Of a stretch of 64,000 nt of DNA, positions 34,733-43,092 are shown in pieces. Origin of the DNA: Vogesella aquatica (GTDB lineage: Bacteria; Pseudomonadota; Gammaproteobacteria; Burkholderiales; Chromobacteriaceae); the NCBI RefSeq assembly GCF_028548455.1, contig NZ_JAQQLF010000007.1, forward strand, positions 124,001 to 188,000. The letters run 5' to 3'. A program made the position numbers and the translations under genes. Each line of letters begins with the position of its first letter. Position 1 is the stretch's first letter. The notes beneath the pieces are model-generated. The model did not search any database, was not told the origin of the DNA, and saw only the letters and a program-made list of their open reading frames with translations.

Positions 34733-35122
34733 ATGCAGGAAATGACCCCTTACGAGCTGCTGGGTGGCGCTGGCGTGGTGCGCTGGCTGACCGACCGCTT
34801 CTACGACATCATGGATACCGACCCGTCGGTGAAAAGCCTGCGCGATATGCACCCGGCCGACCTGGCCGGCTCGCGCGAAAAGCTGTACATGTTCCTGTCC
34901 GGCTGGCTGGGTGGCCCGCCACTGTTCATGGACACCTTTGGCCACCCGCGCTTGCGCATGCGCCATATGCCGTTTGCCGTGGATAGCGTAGCGCGCGACC
35001 AGTGGATGCAGTGCATGACGCAGGCGGTGAACGAGCTGGTGTGCGAAGACTGGCTGAAAGCCCGGCTGATCGAGGCGTTTTACAATACTGCCGATTTCAT
35101 GCGTAACCGCGACGACGCCTGA
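34733..35122 (+). CDS. Group II truncated haemoglobin
   Basis: Small haem protein of 129 residues. Tyr in DRFYDIMDTD is the distal B10 residue, the proximal His is in DTFGHPRLRMRH, and the conserved Trp of group II globins is in RDQWMQCM. Probable roles are O2 or NO chemistry; none is shown by context. ATG 34733 follows AGGAAACC. It is convergent with folB and closed by the repeat-pair terminator. Confidence 0.9.
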   Translation: MQEMTPYELLGGAGVVRWLTDRFYDIMDTDPSVKSLRDMHPADLAGSREKLYMFLSGWLGGPPLFMDTFGHPRLRMRHMPFAVDSVARDQWMQCMTQAVNELVCEDWLKARLIEAFYNTADFMRNRDDA

Positions 35123-35150
35123 GCCGGCCCGGGCGCGGTAAGCGATACGA

Positions 35151-35188
35151 CAATGCGGCCAACCTTGGCTAAAAGGTTGGCCGCATTG
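35151..35188. terminator. Bidirectional terminator from an inverted repeat pair
   Basis: CAATGCGGCCAACCTT (35151-35166) and AAGGTTGGCCGCATTG (35173-35188) form a perfect 16-bp stem with a 6-base loop. Both arms contain the full AGGTTGGCCGCA element. It lies between the convergent globin and folB genes and probably ends both transcripts, though T-runs are short. Confidence 0.85.
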
Positions 35189-35207
35189 CTTTAGTCTGGT
35201 AGCGGGC

Positions 35208-35567
35208 TTAGTGCGGGCGGTGGCCGCGCTCTATCATCACGCCCACGTGTTTGACGTCGGGCAGGATGTTCAGCTTGGTGACGGCGACGCGTACCCACGG
35301 CGCGCCGAATTCGTCACGCACGATGCTGGCGATGTGTTCGGCCAGCGCTTCGATCAGCAAAAAGTGCTGCGCCGCCAGCGAGGCGCGCACGCGCTCCACC
35401 ACCTCGCCGTAGTGGATGGTGTCGCCAATATCATCGCTATGGCAGGCCACTTCGCTGGGGATGCCGTACTCGATATCCAGCAGCACCGTCTGGGGCGCGG
35501 TACGCTCCCAGTCGTATACGCCGATGACCGTGTCGGCGCGCACTTCGCGCAAAAAGATAATGTCCAT
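35208..35567 (-). CDS. folB: Dihydroneopterin aldolase
   Basis: Folate biosynthesis: converts 7,8-dihydroneopterin to 6-hydroxymethyl-dihydropterin. The 119-residue protein has IGVYDWERTAPQTVLLDIEY, the conserved IHYGEVVERV, LIEALAEHIA with the active-site Glu, and VTKLNILPDVKHVGV. It is divergent from plsY, sharing a 68-base intergenic space, an arrangement common in proteobacteria. Confidence 0.95.
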   Translation of the reverse strand: MDIIFLREVRADTVIGVYDWERTAPQTVLLDIEYGIPSEVACHSDDIGDTIHYGEVVERVRASLAAQHFLLIEALAEHIASIVRDEFGAPWVRVAVTKLNILPDVKHVGVMIERGHRPH

Positions 35568-35635
35568 CGTTGCGGGCTTTGGGTTTGTTGCCCGATACCG
35601 TAAAATGCCAAGCCTTGCATTCTAGTGGATAAGCC

Positions 35636-36268
35636 ATGACCACAACAGCGTTTGCCTTTATTTTGGGTGCCTATCTGATTGGCTCCCTGTCTTTTGCCGT
35701 GATCGTGACCAAGCTGATGGGCATGGCCGATCCGCGTACTTACGGCTCCAAAAACCCCGGCGCCACCAATGTACTGCGTTCCGGCAAAAAGCTGGCCGCT
35801 GCACTGACCCTGCTGGGTGATGGCGTCAAAGGCTGGGTCGCCGTGCTGCTGGTACAGCAATTCGGCCCGGCCTACGGCCTGGGCGAGCAGGCGGTCGCCA
35901 TGGCTGGCCTGGCGGTACTGGCCGGCCATATGTGGCCGGTGTTCTTCGGCTTCAAGGGTGGCAAGGGCGTGGCTACCGCGGTAGGCGTGCTGGCTGCGTT
36001 CAATGGCTGGCTGGCGCTGGCCGCACTGGCTACCTGGCTGTTCATGGCGTTTGTGGTGAAGATTTCTTCGCTGTCTGCCATCGTGGCCTGTGTGCTGGTG
36101 CCGGTTTATGCGTTCTTTATTGTCGGACCGCAAAGTGTGTACTGGGGCACCAGCATTATCATCGCGATTCTGGTGGTACACCGCCACAAATCGAACCTGA
36201 TCAACCTGTTGACCGGCCAGGAAGACAAAATTGGCCAAGCCGAGCCGGGAGACAAAAAACAGCCCTGA
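35636..36268 (+). CDS. plsY: Acyl-phosphate:glycerol-3-phosphate acyltransferase PlsY
   Basis: Inner-membrane enzyme that starts phospholipid synthesis by acylating glycerol 3-phosphate. The 210-residue protein has several membrane segments and the three PlsY motifs: GSLSFAVIV region, YGSKNPGATNVLRSGKK, GHMWPVFFGFKGGKGVATA, and HRHKSNLINLLTG near the end. It is slightly longer than usual because of a polar tail. def follows after three bases. Confidence 0.95.
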   Translation: MTTTAFAFILGAYLIGSLSFAVIVTKLMGMADPRTYGSKNPGATNVLRSGKKLAAALTLLGDGVKGWVAVLLVQQFGPAYGLGEQAVAMAGLAVLAGHMWPVFFGFKGGKGVATAVGVLAAFNGWLALAALATWLFMAFVVKISSLSAIVACVLVPVYAFFIVGPQSVYWGTSIIIAILVVHRHKSNLINLLTGQEDKIGQAEPGDKKQP

Positions 36269-36271
36269 GCC

Positions 36272-36781
36272 ATGACCGTTCGCCCGATACTGCCCCTGAG
36301 TGACCCCAGCCTGCGCCGTCAGGCCCTGCCGGTAGACGATGTCCAAGCGGTGCAGTATCTGGTGGACGACCTGCTGGATACGCTGTACGCCACCCGCAAC
36401 GGGGTGGGTATGGCGGCCAACCAGATTGGCGAAACATTCGCCGTGGCGGTGGTGGATGTCAGCGACGGGCGCAATGCTCCGCTGGTGATGATCAACCCGC
36501 GCCTCGTGGCGCAACGCGGCAGGGTACGCGGCAAGGAAGGCTGCCTCAGTGTGCCGGGCTACCGCGCCAGTATTGCCCGCGCCGAAGTCATCGAGCTGGC
36601 TGCGCTGGACCGGTGCGGCCAACCTTTTAGCCTGACGGCCTGCGATTTCCAGGCGGCGGCCATCCAGCACGAGCTGGACCACCTGGGCGGCCGCGTGTTT
36701 GTCGACCATCTGCCACGCTGGCGCCAGCGCTGGGTGTACTGGCGCCATCCGCAGTGGCTGCCGGCGATCTTGCCAGTTTGA
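36272..36781 (+). CDS. def: Peptide deformylase
   Basis: Removes the formyl group from nascent proteins. The 169-residue protein has all three motifs: GVGMAANQIG, EGCLSVPG with the metal-binding Cys, and QHELDHLGG with the two His ligands and catalytic Glu. Two GCGGCCAACC repeats lie inside it in different frames (AAN at 36413, CGQP at 36615). Most bacteria place the main def next to fmt; a lone copy after plsY may be a second deformylase. Confidence 0.93.
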   Translation: MTVRPILPLSDPSLRRQALPVDDVQAVQYLVDDLLDTLYATRNGVGMAANQIGETFAVAVVDVSDGRNAPLVMINPRLVAQRGRVRGKEGCLSVPGYRASIARAEVIELAALDRCGQPFSLTACDFQAAAIQHELDHLGGRVFVDHLPRWRQRWVYWRHPQWLPAILPV

Positions 36782-36802
36782 CGTGGCGATCAAGTAAAAA
36801 CC

Positions 36803-36814
36803 GGCCTGGTGGCC
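36803..36814. repeat. Direct repeat GGCCTGGTGGCC, left copy
   Basis: Twelve bases identical to 37169-37180 on the far side of the 354-bp element. AAAAACC lies to its left, and GGTTTTTT to the right of the other copy, so together they rebuild one uninterrupted terminator hairpin. Confidence 0.85.
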
Positions 36815-37168
36815 ATTGCCAGTCAGTTAACGCTGACTGGCATGGGGTTTGTTTCGTTGACCAGAGCTAGTGTGTCCGCTACGCGGACGATATTTGGATG
36901 CCGGTTCCGCCCGGCAGACGGGAAAGGGGGCGGATTGCCGCCCCCTTTTCATTCCCCCGCAACCCGGGGCTGCTCGAAACCCCGGCCAAAATGGCACGCC
37001 CCAGGCGCCGCCGAACTCGCCGCGTGCTAACGTCACGCGGCTCAAACAAATCGGCGTCTTAAAACCTGGTGCGCACCACTTTGGCCGGCTCGCGCCAACG
37101 GGATGAGGCGCTTCACTCACGCTCGCCCACTTGATTGCCAAGCATATTCGCCTAACTGACTGACATTA
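36815..37168. mobile_element. Structured 354-bp MITE-like insertion in a terminator
   Basis: The element is flanked by 12-bp direct repeats GGCCTGGTGGCC. Its ends are imperfect inverted repeats sharing CAGTCAGTTA (left 36820-36829; right complement in CCTAACTGACTGACATTA). It has no gene. Inside are five hairpins: 36818-36841 (9-bp stem), 36874-36888 (6-bp), 36923-36948 (11-bp with T-run), 36964-36985 (6-bp) and 37019-37041 (8-bp). Removing the element and one repeat leaves AAAAACCGGCC-TGGT-GGCCGGTTTTTT, an ideal bidirectional terminator for the convergent def and deacetylase genes. Family unknown to me; it may be a MITE or a replicon remnant. Confidence 0.65.
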
Positions 37169-37180
37169 GGCCTGGTGGCC
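37169..37180. repeat. Direct repeat GGCCTGGTGGCC, right copy
   Basis: Second copy of the 12-bp repeat. With CGGTTTTTT it forms the right arm of the interrupted terminator next to the deacetylase gene's 3' end. Confidence 0.85.
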
Positions 37181-37212
37181 GGTTTTTTCATGGCGACGAC
37201 GACTGTGGTCAG

Positions 37213-38172
37213 CTAGCCGTCCGACAGCACCTTCACATGCGCCGCCACGCTGCGCGCCAGCGACGACAGGTCGTAGCCCCCTTCCAGCGCCGACACGATG
37301 CGGCCCTCGCAGCATTCTGCCGCTACCATCATCAGCTGGCGTGTTACCCATTCGTAGTCGGCTTCCACCAGGCCCAGCGAGCCCATATCGTCTTCGCGGT
37401 GGGCATCAAAGCCGGCCGAGATGAAAATCATCTGTGGCTGGAACTCGCGCAGCTGCGGCAGCCACAAATACTCCACCGCTTCGCGGAACTCGCGGCTGCC
37501 GCTACCGGCCTTCATCGGTACATGGTGCATATTGTTGCCCATGGGGTTGTCGCCGCTATAGGGGTAGAACGGGTGCTGGAAGATGGACACCATCATCACG
37601 CGCGGATCGTCGTGGAAGATTTCTTCGGTGCCATTGCCGTGGTGTACGTCAAAGTCCACCACCGCTACGCGCTCAAGGCGGTATTGCGACAGGGCGTGGG
37701 CAATGCCCACTGCGATATTGTTGAAAAAGCAGAAGCCCATCGCCTTGTTGCTTTCGGCGTGGTGGCCAGGCGGGCGGATGGCGCAGAAGGCATTGGGGGC
37801 TTCTTTGTTCATCACCATGTCTACCGCTTTCACCACGGCACCGGCTGCGCGCTGCGCCGCCGGCAGGGTGCCGGGGTTCATGGCAGTATCCGGGTCGACG
37901 CGGAAAGTACCTACCGACGGGGCGCACGCCTCGATGTACTCTACGTAGTGTGGCGGGTGTACCCTGGCCAGCTGCTGTTCGCTGACCGGTGGCGCTTCGA
38001 CCTCCTGCAGGCTGTCAAAGATTTGCGACGCCATCAATTGGTCCTTGATGGCTACCAGCCGTTCCGGGCATTCCGGGTGGCCCACCCCCATATTGTGCTG
38101 CAGACAGTCGCTATGGGTGATGTAGGCGGTGAGACCGCCGCCGGTAATATGAGATTTCAACCAGTTAAGCAC
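37213..38172 (-). CDS. Histone-deacetylase-family (AcuC-like) deacetylase
   Basis: Zinc-dependent amidohydrolase that removes acetyl groups from acetyl-lysine, acetylpolyamines or small molecules. Zinc and catalytic residues are visible in AIRPPGHHAESNKAMGF, VVDFDVHHGNGTEEIF, FISAGFDAHREDDMG and LEGGYDLSSLA. The substrate cannot be told from sequence. GTG 38172 with AAGGAAA before it is preferred; ATG 38202 gives ten more residues. A Pat-type lysine acetyltransferase is encoded at 46970, so the two could be opposing enzymes, though they are not linked. Confidence 0.88.
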   Translation of the reverse strand: MLNWLKSHITGGGLTAYITHSDCLQHNMGVGHPECPERLVAIKDQLMASQIFDSLQEVEAPPVSEQQLARVHPPHYVEYIEACAPSVGTFRVDPDTAMNPGTLPAAQRAAGAVVKAVDMVMNKEAPNAFCAIRPPGHHAESNKAMGFCFFNNIAVGIAHALSQYRLERVAVVDFDVHHGNGTEEIFHDDPRVMMVSIFQHPFYPYSGDNPMGNNMHHVPMKAGSGSREFREAVEYLWLPQLREFQPQMIFISAGFDAHREDDMGSLGLVEADYEWVTRQLMMVAAECCEGRIVSALEGGYDLSSLARSVAAHVKVLSDG

Positions 38173-38249
38173 AAGCGTTTCCTTATTGCTTTGCCGAGGC
38201 AAAAGGGATATATGATTTTTTAATAAATAGTGCGCGTAAGCAGGCCCGA

Positions 38250-39158
38250 ATGCAATCCATCACCTTTGCGTATCGTCAACTTAATGCCTTGATATTGGGG
38301 AAACCACAGCAAACCCGGCTGGCGCTGGCGTGTTTGCTGGCGGGTGGCCACCTGCTGATCGAGGACGTGCCCGGCGTGGGCAAAACCACCTTGGCGCATA
38401 GCCTGGCTGCCGTGCTTGGGCTGGACTACCGCCGTGTGCAGTTCACCAGCGACTTGCTGCCGGCGGATGTGCTGGGCGGCAGTGTATTTTTGCCGGGGGA
38501 GGGGCGCTTCGAGTTCCGCCCCGGGCCGGTGTTTTCGCAGCTGCTGCTGGCCGATGAAATCAACCGCGCCTCGCCCAAGGTACAGTCCGCGCTGCTGGAG
38601 GCCATGGAGGAGCGGCAAGTTTCTGCGGATGGTGTAACGCACGCGCTGCCCGAGCCTTTCTTTGTCATAGCCACGCAGAACCCGGATGGCCAGCGCGGTA
38701 CCTTCCCGCTGCCAGAGTCGCAGCTGGACCGCTTCCTGATGCGGATCTCGCTGGGCTACCCGCCAGCCGATGCCGAGCTGAAGCTGCTGCAAGGTGGCGA
38801 CCGCCGCCAGGTCATGCACAAGCTGACCGCTGCGCTGAGTGCGGCAGACTTGCTACAGCTGCAGCAACAGGCAGCCAGCCTGCATGTATCGCCGGCTTTG
38901 GCCGGCTATGTGCTGGCACTACTGCAGGCCACGCGCCAGCCCGAGCTGTTTTTGCACGGGCTGAGCCCGCGCGCCGGCCTGGCCTTGTTGGCTGCAGCGC
39001 GCGCCTGGGCGCTGCTGGACGGCCGCGACCATGTGCTGCCGGAAGACATCAAGGCGGTGTTTGTGCCGGTAGCCGCCCACCGGCTGACGCCGCGCCTGCC
39101 GGGTGGCGATAGCAGCGCGCTGCTGCTGCGGATACTGGGCAATGTGGCGCTGGCGTAA
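38250..39158 (+). CDS. MoxR-family AAA+ ATPase
   Basis: Chaperone-like ATPase of 302 residues. Walker A is EDVPGVGKTTLAHS, Walker B LLADEINRASPKVQSALLEAMEE, and sensor 1 IATQNPDGQRGTFPLPESQLDRF, all typical of MoxR. It overlaps the DUF58 gene by 17 bases, and the transglutaminase gene follows, the common MoxR-DUF58-TgpA set. These clusters are linked to maturation or envelope stress, but the target is unknown. Confidence 0.92.
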   Translation: MQSITFAYRQLNALILGKPQQTRLALACLLAGGHLLIEDVPGVGKTTLAHSLAAVLGLDYRRVQFTSDLLPADVLGGSVFLPGEGRFEFRPGPVFSQLLLADEINRASPKVQSALLEAMEERQVSADGVTHALPEPFFVIATQNPDGQRGTFPLPESQLDRFLMRISLGYPPADAELKLLQGGDRRQVMHKLTAALSAADLLQLQQQAASLHVSPALAGYVLALLQATRQPELFLHGLSPRAGLALLAAARAWALLDGRDHVLPEDIKAVFVPVAAHRLTPRLPGGDSSALLLRILGNVALA

Positions 39159-40092
39159 GGCGCTGCAGCAATGGGTGCTGCGCCACACCCCGCGTGAGGC
39201 GCAGACACGGCTGACGCAGCGGCGCATCTATCTGCTGCCTACGCGCTTTGGCAGCATGATGCTGCTGGTGGCGCTGGCCGTGTGGATAGGTGCGCTGAAC
39301 TACGCGGTGAGCTTGGCCTATGTGCTGTCGTTCTGGATCGTGGCGCTGATGCTGTTGTCGGTGCTGCTGGCCTACCGCCAGCTGGCCGGCTTGCAGCTGC
39401 AGGCGCGTGCTGCGGCCAACGTGTTTGCCGGGGACGAGGCGCGTTTTCTGTTGCAGCTGCAATGGCCCGATACCCAGCCACGGCGTTTGCGTGTGCGCTG
39501 GTATGAAGCAGACACCGTGCTGGCAGAATGCACCACGCCCGGCGACTATGCCTTGCCGCTGGCGGCGCCTTATCGCGGGCAGCTGGCCATGCCGGTGCTG
39601 CGCTTATGGTCTGAGGCGCCATTGGGTCTGGTGCGGGCGTTTAGCCATGTACGCCTGCAGGCGGCGCTGTGGGTGTACCCGCAGCCACTGGCCGACCCGC
39701 GCGAGCTGGCCTGGCACGGGGGCGATGGCGAATCGACAGCCATCGAAGCCGGTGGCGACGACTTTGCCGGGCTGGCTCCCTGGCAAGCGGGGCAAAGCCT
39801 GCGCCGTATTGCCTGGCGGGTGTATGCCCGGCGCGGCAGCCTGGCGGCACGCGAGTTTACCAGCCCGGCAACCGCTGGCGGGCAACCCAGCCTGAGCTGG
39901 GACGATTATGCGGCCAACGTGCTACCCGAGCAGCGGCTATCCCATTTGTGCTGGCACGTGTTGCAGGCATCCCGCGCCGGGACAGGCCTGCTGCTGCGCC
40001 TGCCGCAAGGGGAGTATTGCGTAGAGGCGGGTAACAGCGAGCCCGCTTTGCTGGCGTTGGCCCGTTTTGGAGTGCGCGATGCTGGCGGATGA
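39142..40092 (+). CDS. DUF58 membrane-anchored protein
   Basis: 316 residues: two N-terminal membrane helices (about residues 37-85) followed by a soluble domain with LAPWQAGQSLRRIAWRVYAR, the usual DUF58 motif. Partner of the MoxR ATPase and transglutaminase encoded on either side, with overlaps of 17 and 14 bases. ATG 39142 is preferred over 39103, which lies deeper in the moxR gene. Biochemical role unknown. Confidence 0.88.
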   Translation: MWRWRKALQQWVLRHTPREAQTRLTQRRIYLLPTRFGSMMLLVALAVWIGALNYAVSLAYVLSFWIVALMLLSVLLAYRQLAGLQLQARAAANVFAGDEARFLLQLQWPDTQPRRLRVRWYEADTVLAECTTPGDYALPLAAPYRGQLAMPVLRLWSEAPLGLVRAFSHVRLQAALWVYPQPLADPRELAWHGGDGESTAIEAGGDDFAGLAPWQAGQSLRRIAWRVYARRGSLAAREFTSPATAGGQPSLSWDDYAANVLPEQRLSHLCWHVLQASRAGTGLLLRLPQGEYCVEAGNSEPALLALARFGVRDAGG

Positions 40093-42034
40093 GCTGAGGC
40101 TGGCCAGCTTTGCCGTGCTGGCGGCGCTGGCCCTGGTGGCGTTGCCTTTGTTCCTGCACTTGCCGGGCTGGGTGCCGCTGGTGTTCGCCTTGCTATTGGC
40201 CTGGCGCGCCACACTGGTATGGCAGCGCCAGCCTTTGCCACGCCGCCTCTGGCTGATGCTGGGCTTGCTGCTGCCCATCGCAGCCTTGTGGCTGAACCTG
40301 CGCACGCTGGTAGGGCGCGAGGGCGGGGTGGCCTTTTTGCTGCTGCTGGTGGGCGGCAAGGCGCTGGAAACCGCCAGCCTGCGCGACTGGCGCGTGCTGC
40401 TGGCGCTGGGCTTTTTCCTGGCGGCGACGCCGCTGCTGTTTGATCAAAGCCCGCTGTCGGCCATCTGGCTATTGCTATCGCTGTTTGCCCTGACCTGGGC
40501 CATGGTGCTGCTATCCGGTGAAGACGCCCGCCTGAGCCCGGCGGTGACGGCGCGGGCGCTGCTGCTGTCGTTTCCGCTGATGGTGGTGCTGTTTGTGGTG
40601 ATGCCGCGCTTGCCCGGCCCGCTGTGGAGCATGCCCACCGAACAGCAAGGCGCTACCACCGGCTTGGCCGACAGCATGAGCCCTGGCGCTATCGGCAAGA
40701 TGATTCCCTCGCGCGAGCCGGTGTTCACTGCCGAATTTCGCGGTAGCCAGCCACGCGTCAGCCAGCTGTACTGGCGTGTCATGGTATTCGACCAGTTTGA
40801 TGGCACGCGCTGGACAGCGGCCAACCTGGCGCTGCCCCGTGGCGTGGCGCTAAGTGGTGAGGCCCAGCCGCTCCGCTACGATGTGGTAGCCGAGCCCTTC
40901 CAGGGCTATCTGCCCATGCTGGAGCAGGGCGTGGAGGCGGGGGAGGGCGTGGTGCTGGGCTATCAGCAAAAGCTGCGCCGTGTCGACGCGGCCAACACTG
41001 CCAGGCTGCGCTACAGCGTGCAGAGTGTGGCCAGCAGCCAGTACCGGGACGCACTGGACGAGCGTGAGCAGGCATTCTATCTGCAGCTGCCCGCCGATAA
41101 CCCGCGCACCATCCAGGCAGGGCAGGCGCTGGCCGGGCGCCATCCGCTACCGGCCGCGCGCTTGCAGGCGCTGCAGCTGTGGTTGGCCGAGCAAGGCCTG
41201 CGCTATACGCTGAACCCGCCTACGCTAGCCGGCAATGTGGTGGATGGTTTCCTGTTTGATAGCCGCCAGGGCTTCTGCGAGCACTTTTCCTCGGCCTTTA
41301 CCGTACTGGCGCGGGCGGCAGGCTTGCCGGCGCGGGTGGTGGTAGGTTTCCAGGGCGGGGAGTTCAATACGCAGGGGCGTTTCTGGCAGATACGCTCGTC
41401 TGACGCCCACGCCTGGAGCGAGGTGTGGGTAGACGGTAGCTGGCGGCGGGTGGACGCCACCGCGCTGGTGGCACCGCAGCGCGTAGACGCCGGCATCGAT
41501 AGTACCCTGGGTGAAGTGGCACCGCGCATGCCGCTGGTCGGCGGCCGCCCGCCGGGCTGGGCGCAGTGGGTAGGCCAGCAATGGCAGCTGGCCAATTTCA
41601 GCTGGCAGCGCTGGGTAGTGGGCTACGATGCGGCCAGCCAGCAGAAACTGTTCCAGCAGCTGGGCTTGGGCGAGGTGTCTGCGGCCAACGTGGTGAAAGC
41701 CTTGCTGGGCGGCATGGCGCTGGTGTTGTTGCCGCTGGCAGCCTATGTGCTGTATGGCCGCCGGGTGCGGCGCAGTGTGGCGCAGCAGGTATGGCAGGCG
41801 CTGGGGCAACGTTTGCGTGGCGCCGGGCTGGCCATTGCCCCCGGGGATACAGCGGCCGAGCTACAGGCCCACGCCGCGCGGCTGGCCGAGGACGATCAGC
41901 AAGCGCTGGCTGCGCTGCTGCAACAGTGGCAGCGTTTGCAGTATGGCCCGCAGGGCGGTGACGATGCCGCCTGGCGGCATTTGTGGCGACAGGTGCGGGC
42001 ATTTCGCCCCGCCAAGGTTGGCCGCCAGCGCTAG
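40079..42034 (+). CDS. tgpA: Membrane-bound transglutaminase-like protein (TgpA type)
   Basis: 651 residues with about six N-terminal membrane helices (residues 10-185), a periplasmic transglutaminase-core domain and a C-terminal helix near 540-560. The catalytic triad is visible: Cys in DSRQGFCEHFSSAF, His in SSDAHAWSEVW and Asp in WRRVDATALV. In Pseudomonas TgpA is essential, but its substrate is unknown. It ends in a repeat copy (42016) that encodes AKVGRQR at the C-terminus. Confidence 0.88.
   Translation: MLADELRLASFAVLAALALVALPLFLHLPGWVPLVFALLLAWRATLVWQRQPLPRRLWLMLGLLLPIAALWLNLRTLVGREGGVAFLLLLVGGKALETASLRDWRVLLALGFFLAATPLLFDQSPLSAIWLLLSLFALTWAMVLLSGEDARLSPAVTARALLLSFPLMVVLFVVMPRLPGPLWSMPTEQQGATTGLADSMSPGAIGKMIPSREPVFTAEFRGSQPRVSQLYWRVMVFDQFDGTRWTAANLALPRGVALSGEAQPLRYDVVAEPFQGYLPMLEQGVEAGEGVVLGYQQKLRRVDAANTARLRYSVQSVASSQYRDALDEREQAFYLQLPADNPRTIQAGQALAGRHPLPAARLQALQLWLAEQGLRYTLNPPTLAGNVVDGFLFDSRQGFCEHFSSAFTVLARAAGLPARVVVGFQGGEFNTQGRFWQIRSSDAHAWSEVWVDGSWRRVDATALVAPQRVDAGIDSTLGEVAPRMPLVGGRPPGWAQWVGQQWQLANFSWQRWVVGYDAASQQKLFQQLGLGEVSAANVVKALLGGMALVLLPLAAYVLYGRRVRRSVAQQVWQALGQRLRGAGLAIAPGDTAAELQAHAARLAEDDQQALAALLQQWQRLQYGPQGGDDAAWRHLWRQVRAFRPAKVGRQR
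42016..42025 (+). repeat. GGTTGGCCGC repeat at the tgpA 3' end
   Basis: Copy CAAGGTTGGCCGCCAG in the last codons of tgpA, encoding KVGRQ. It lies just before the convergent tgpA/rpoS terminator. Confidence 0.8.
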
Positions 42035-42051
42035 TCGTGGCTGGCGTGGCA

Positions 42052-42081
42052 CAAAAAAAACCGGCAGCGCGGGCTGCCGGT
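42052..42081 (-). terminator. Terminator after rpoS
   Basis: CCGGCAGC and GCTGCCGG (within 42061-42080) form a perfect 8-bp stem with loop GCGG; on the minus strand it is followed by eight T residues. It lies 22 bases past the rpoS stop and between convergent genes. Confidence 0.88.
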
Positions 42082-42102
42082 GGTGTGTGTGTTTGTCTCT
42101 GC

Positions 42103-43050
42103 TCAGATCAGGTAGTCTTTGGTGACACCTTTACGGCGCAAGATGCGGCGCAGGTGTTCCAGCCCCTCGATCTGGATCTGGCGTACCCGTTCGCGTGTCA
42201 GGCTCAGGGTGGCGGCCAGCTCTTCCAGTGTGCAGACTTCCTGCCCGTTCAAACCGTAGCGGCGCTCGATCACCATGCGCTGCTTGTCGGTAAGCTGGCC
42301 CAGCCAGTCATGCACAAAGTGTTCTATTTGTGCGTTATGCAGCTGGATATCCGGCTCTTCGTGCTGCTCGTCCGGGATGGATTCGCCGATGGACAGCATC
42401 GGGTCGATATCCAGTGGCGCATCCAGCGATGCCATGCGTTCGTTCAGGTTCAGCACCTTGCGAACTTCGTCTACCGGTTTGCCGGTGAGGTGGGCGATGT
42501 CTTCCAGAGTCGGCTCGCGGCCCATCTGGCTTTCCAGATGGCGTGCAGCGCGCAGGTAGACATTCAGCTCCTTGATGACGTGTACCGGCAGGCGGATGGT
42601 GCGCGACTGGTTCATGATCGCGCGTTCAATGCTTTGGCGTATCCACCAGGTGGCGTAGGTGGAAAAACGGAAGCCGCGTTCCGGGTCGAACTTTTCCAGC
42701 GCGTGCATCAGGCCGATATTGCCTTCTTCAATCAGGTCCAGCAGCGCCAGGCCGCGGTTGATGTAGTGTTTGGCAATGTTTACTACCAGGCGCAGGTTGT
42801 GCTCGATCATTTTCTGTCGCGCACTGAAGTCACCCTGTACCACACGCCTGGCCAGCTCTACTTCCTGGGCCGGCGTGAGCAGGGCATTGCTGCCGATGTC
42901 GTTCAGATAGATCTGAGTGACATCGGCAATATCTTCGAAGCCTTTACTGGCAGTCGCTTCTTCTGCGTCTTCCGCTTCGGCACGGGGTTCGTCTTCGGCC
43001 TCTACTTCTTCGTCCAGTACTTCTTCCAGCAGATCAAGATCGTCGCTCAT
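42103..43050 (-). CDS. rpoS: RNA polymerase sigma factor RpoS
   Basis: Stationary-phase and general stress sigma factor of 315 residues. Region 1.2-2 includes [57 protein letters not shown] is split by the recognised -10-binding region, and region 4.2 has [19 protein letters not shown] short acidic N-terminal segment precedes the fold. It lies 42 bases after nlpD, in the conserved surE-pcm-nlpD-rpoS order; rpoS promoters usually lie inside nlpD. Confidence 0.96.
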   Translation of the reverse strand: MSDDLDLLEEVLDEEVEAEDEPRAEAEDAEEATASKGFEDIADVTQIYLNDIGSNALLTPAQEVELARRVVQGDFSARQKMIEHNLRLVVNIAKHYINRGLALLDLIEEGNIGLMHALEKFDPERGFRFSTYATWWIRQSIERAIMNQSRTIRLPVHVIKELNVYLRAARHLESQMGREPTLEDIAHLTGKPVDEVRKVLNLNERMASLDAPLDIDPMLSIGESIPDEQHEEPDIQLHNAQIEHFVHDWLGQLTDKQRMVIERRYGLNGQEVCTLEELAATLSLTRERVRQIQIEGLEHLRRILRRKGVTKDYLI

Positions 43051-43092
43051 GATAGTTTCCCCGCTTGCGCTCCTGATCAGGACTGGGTCCGG

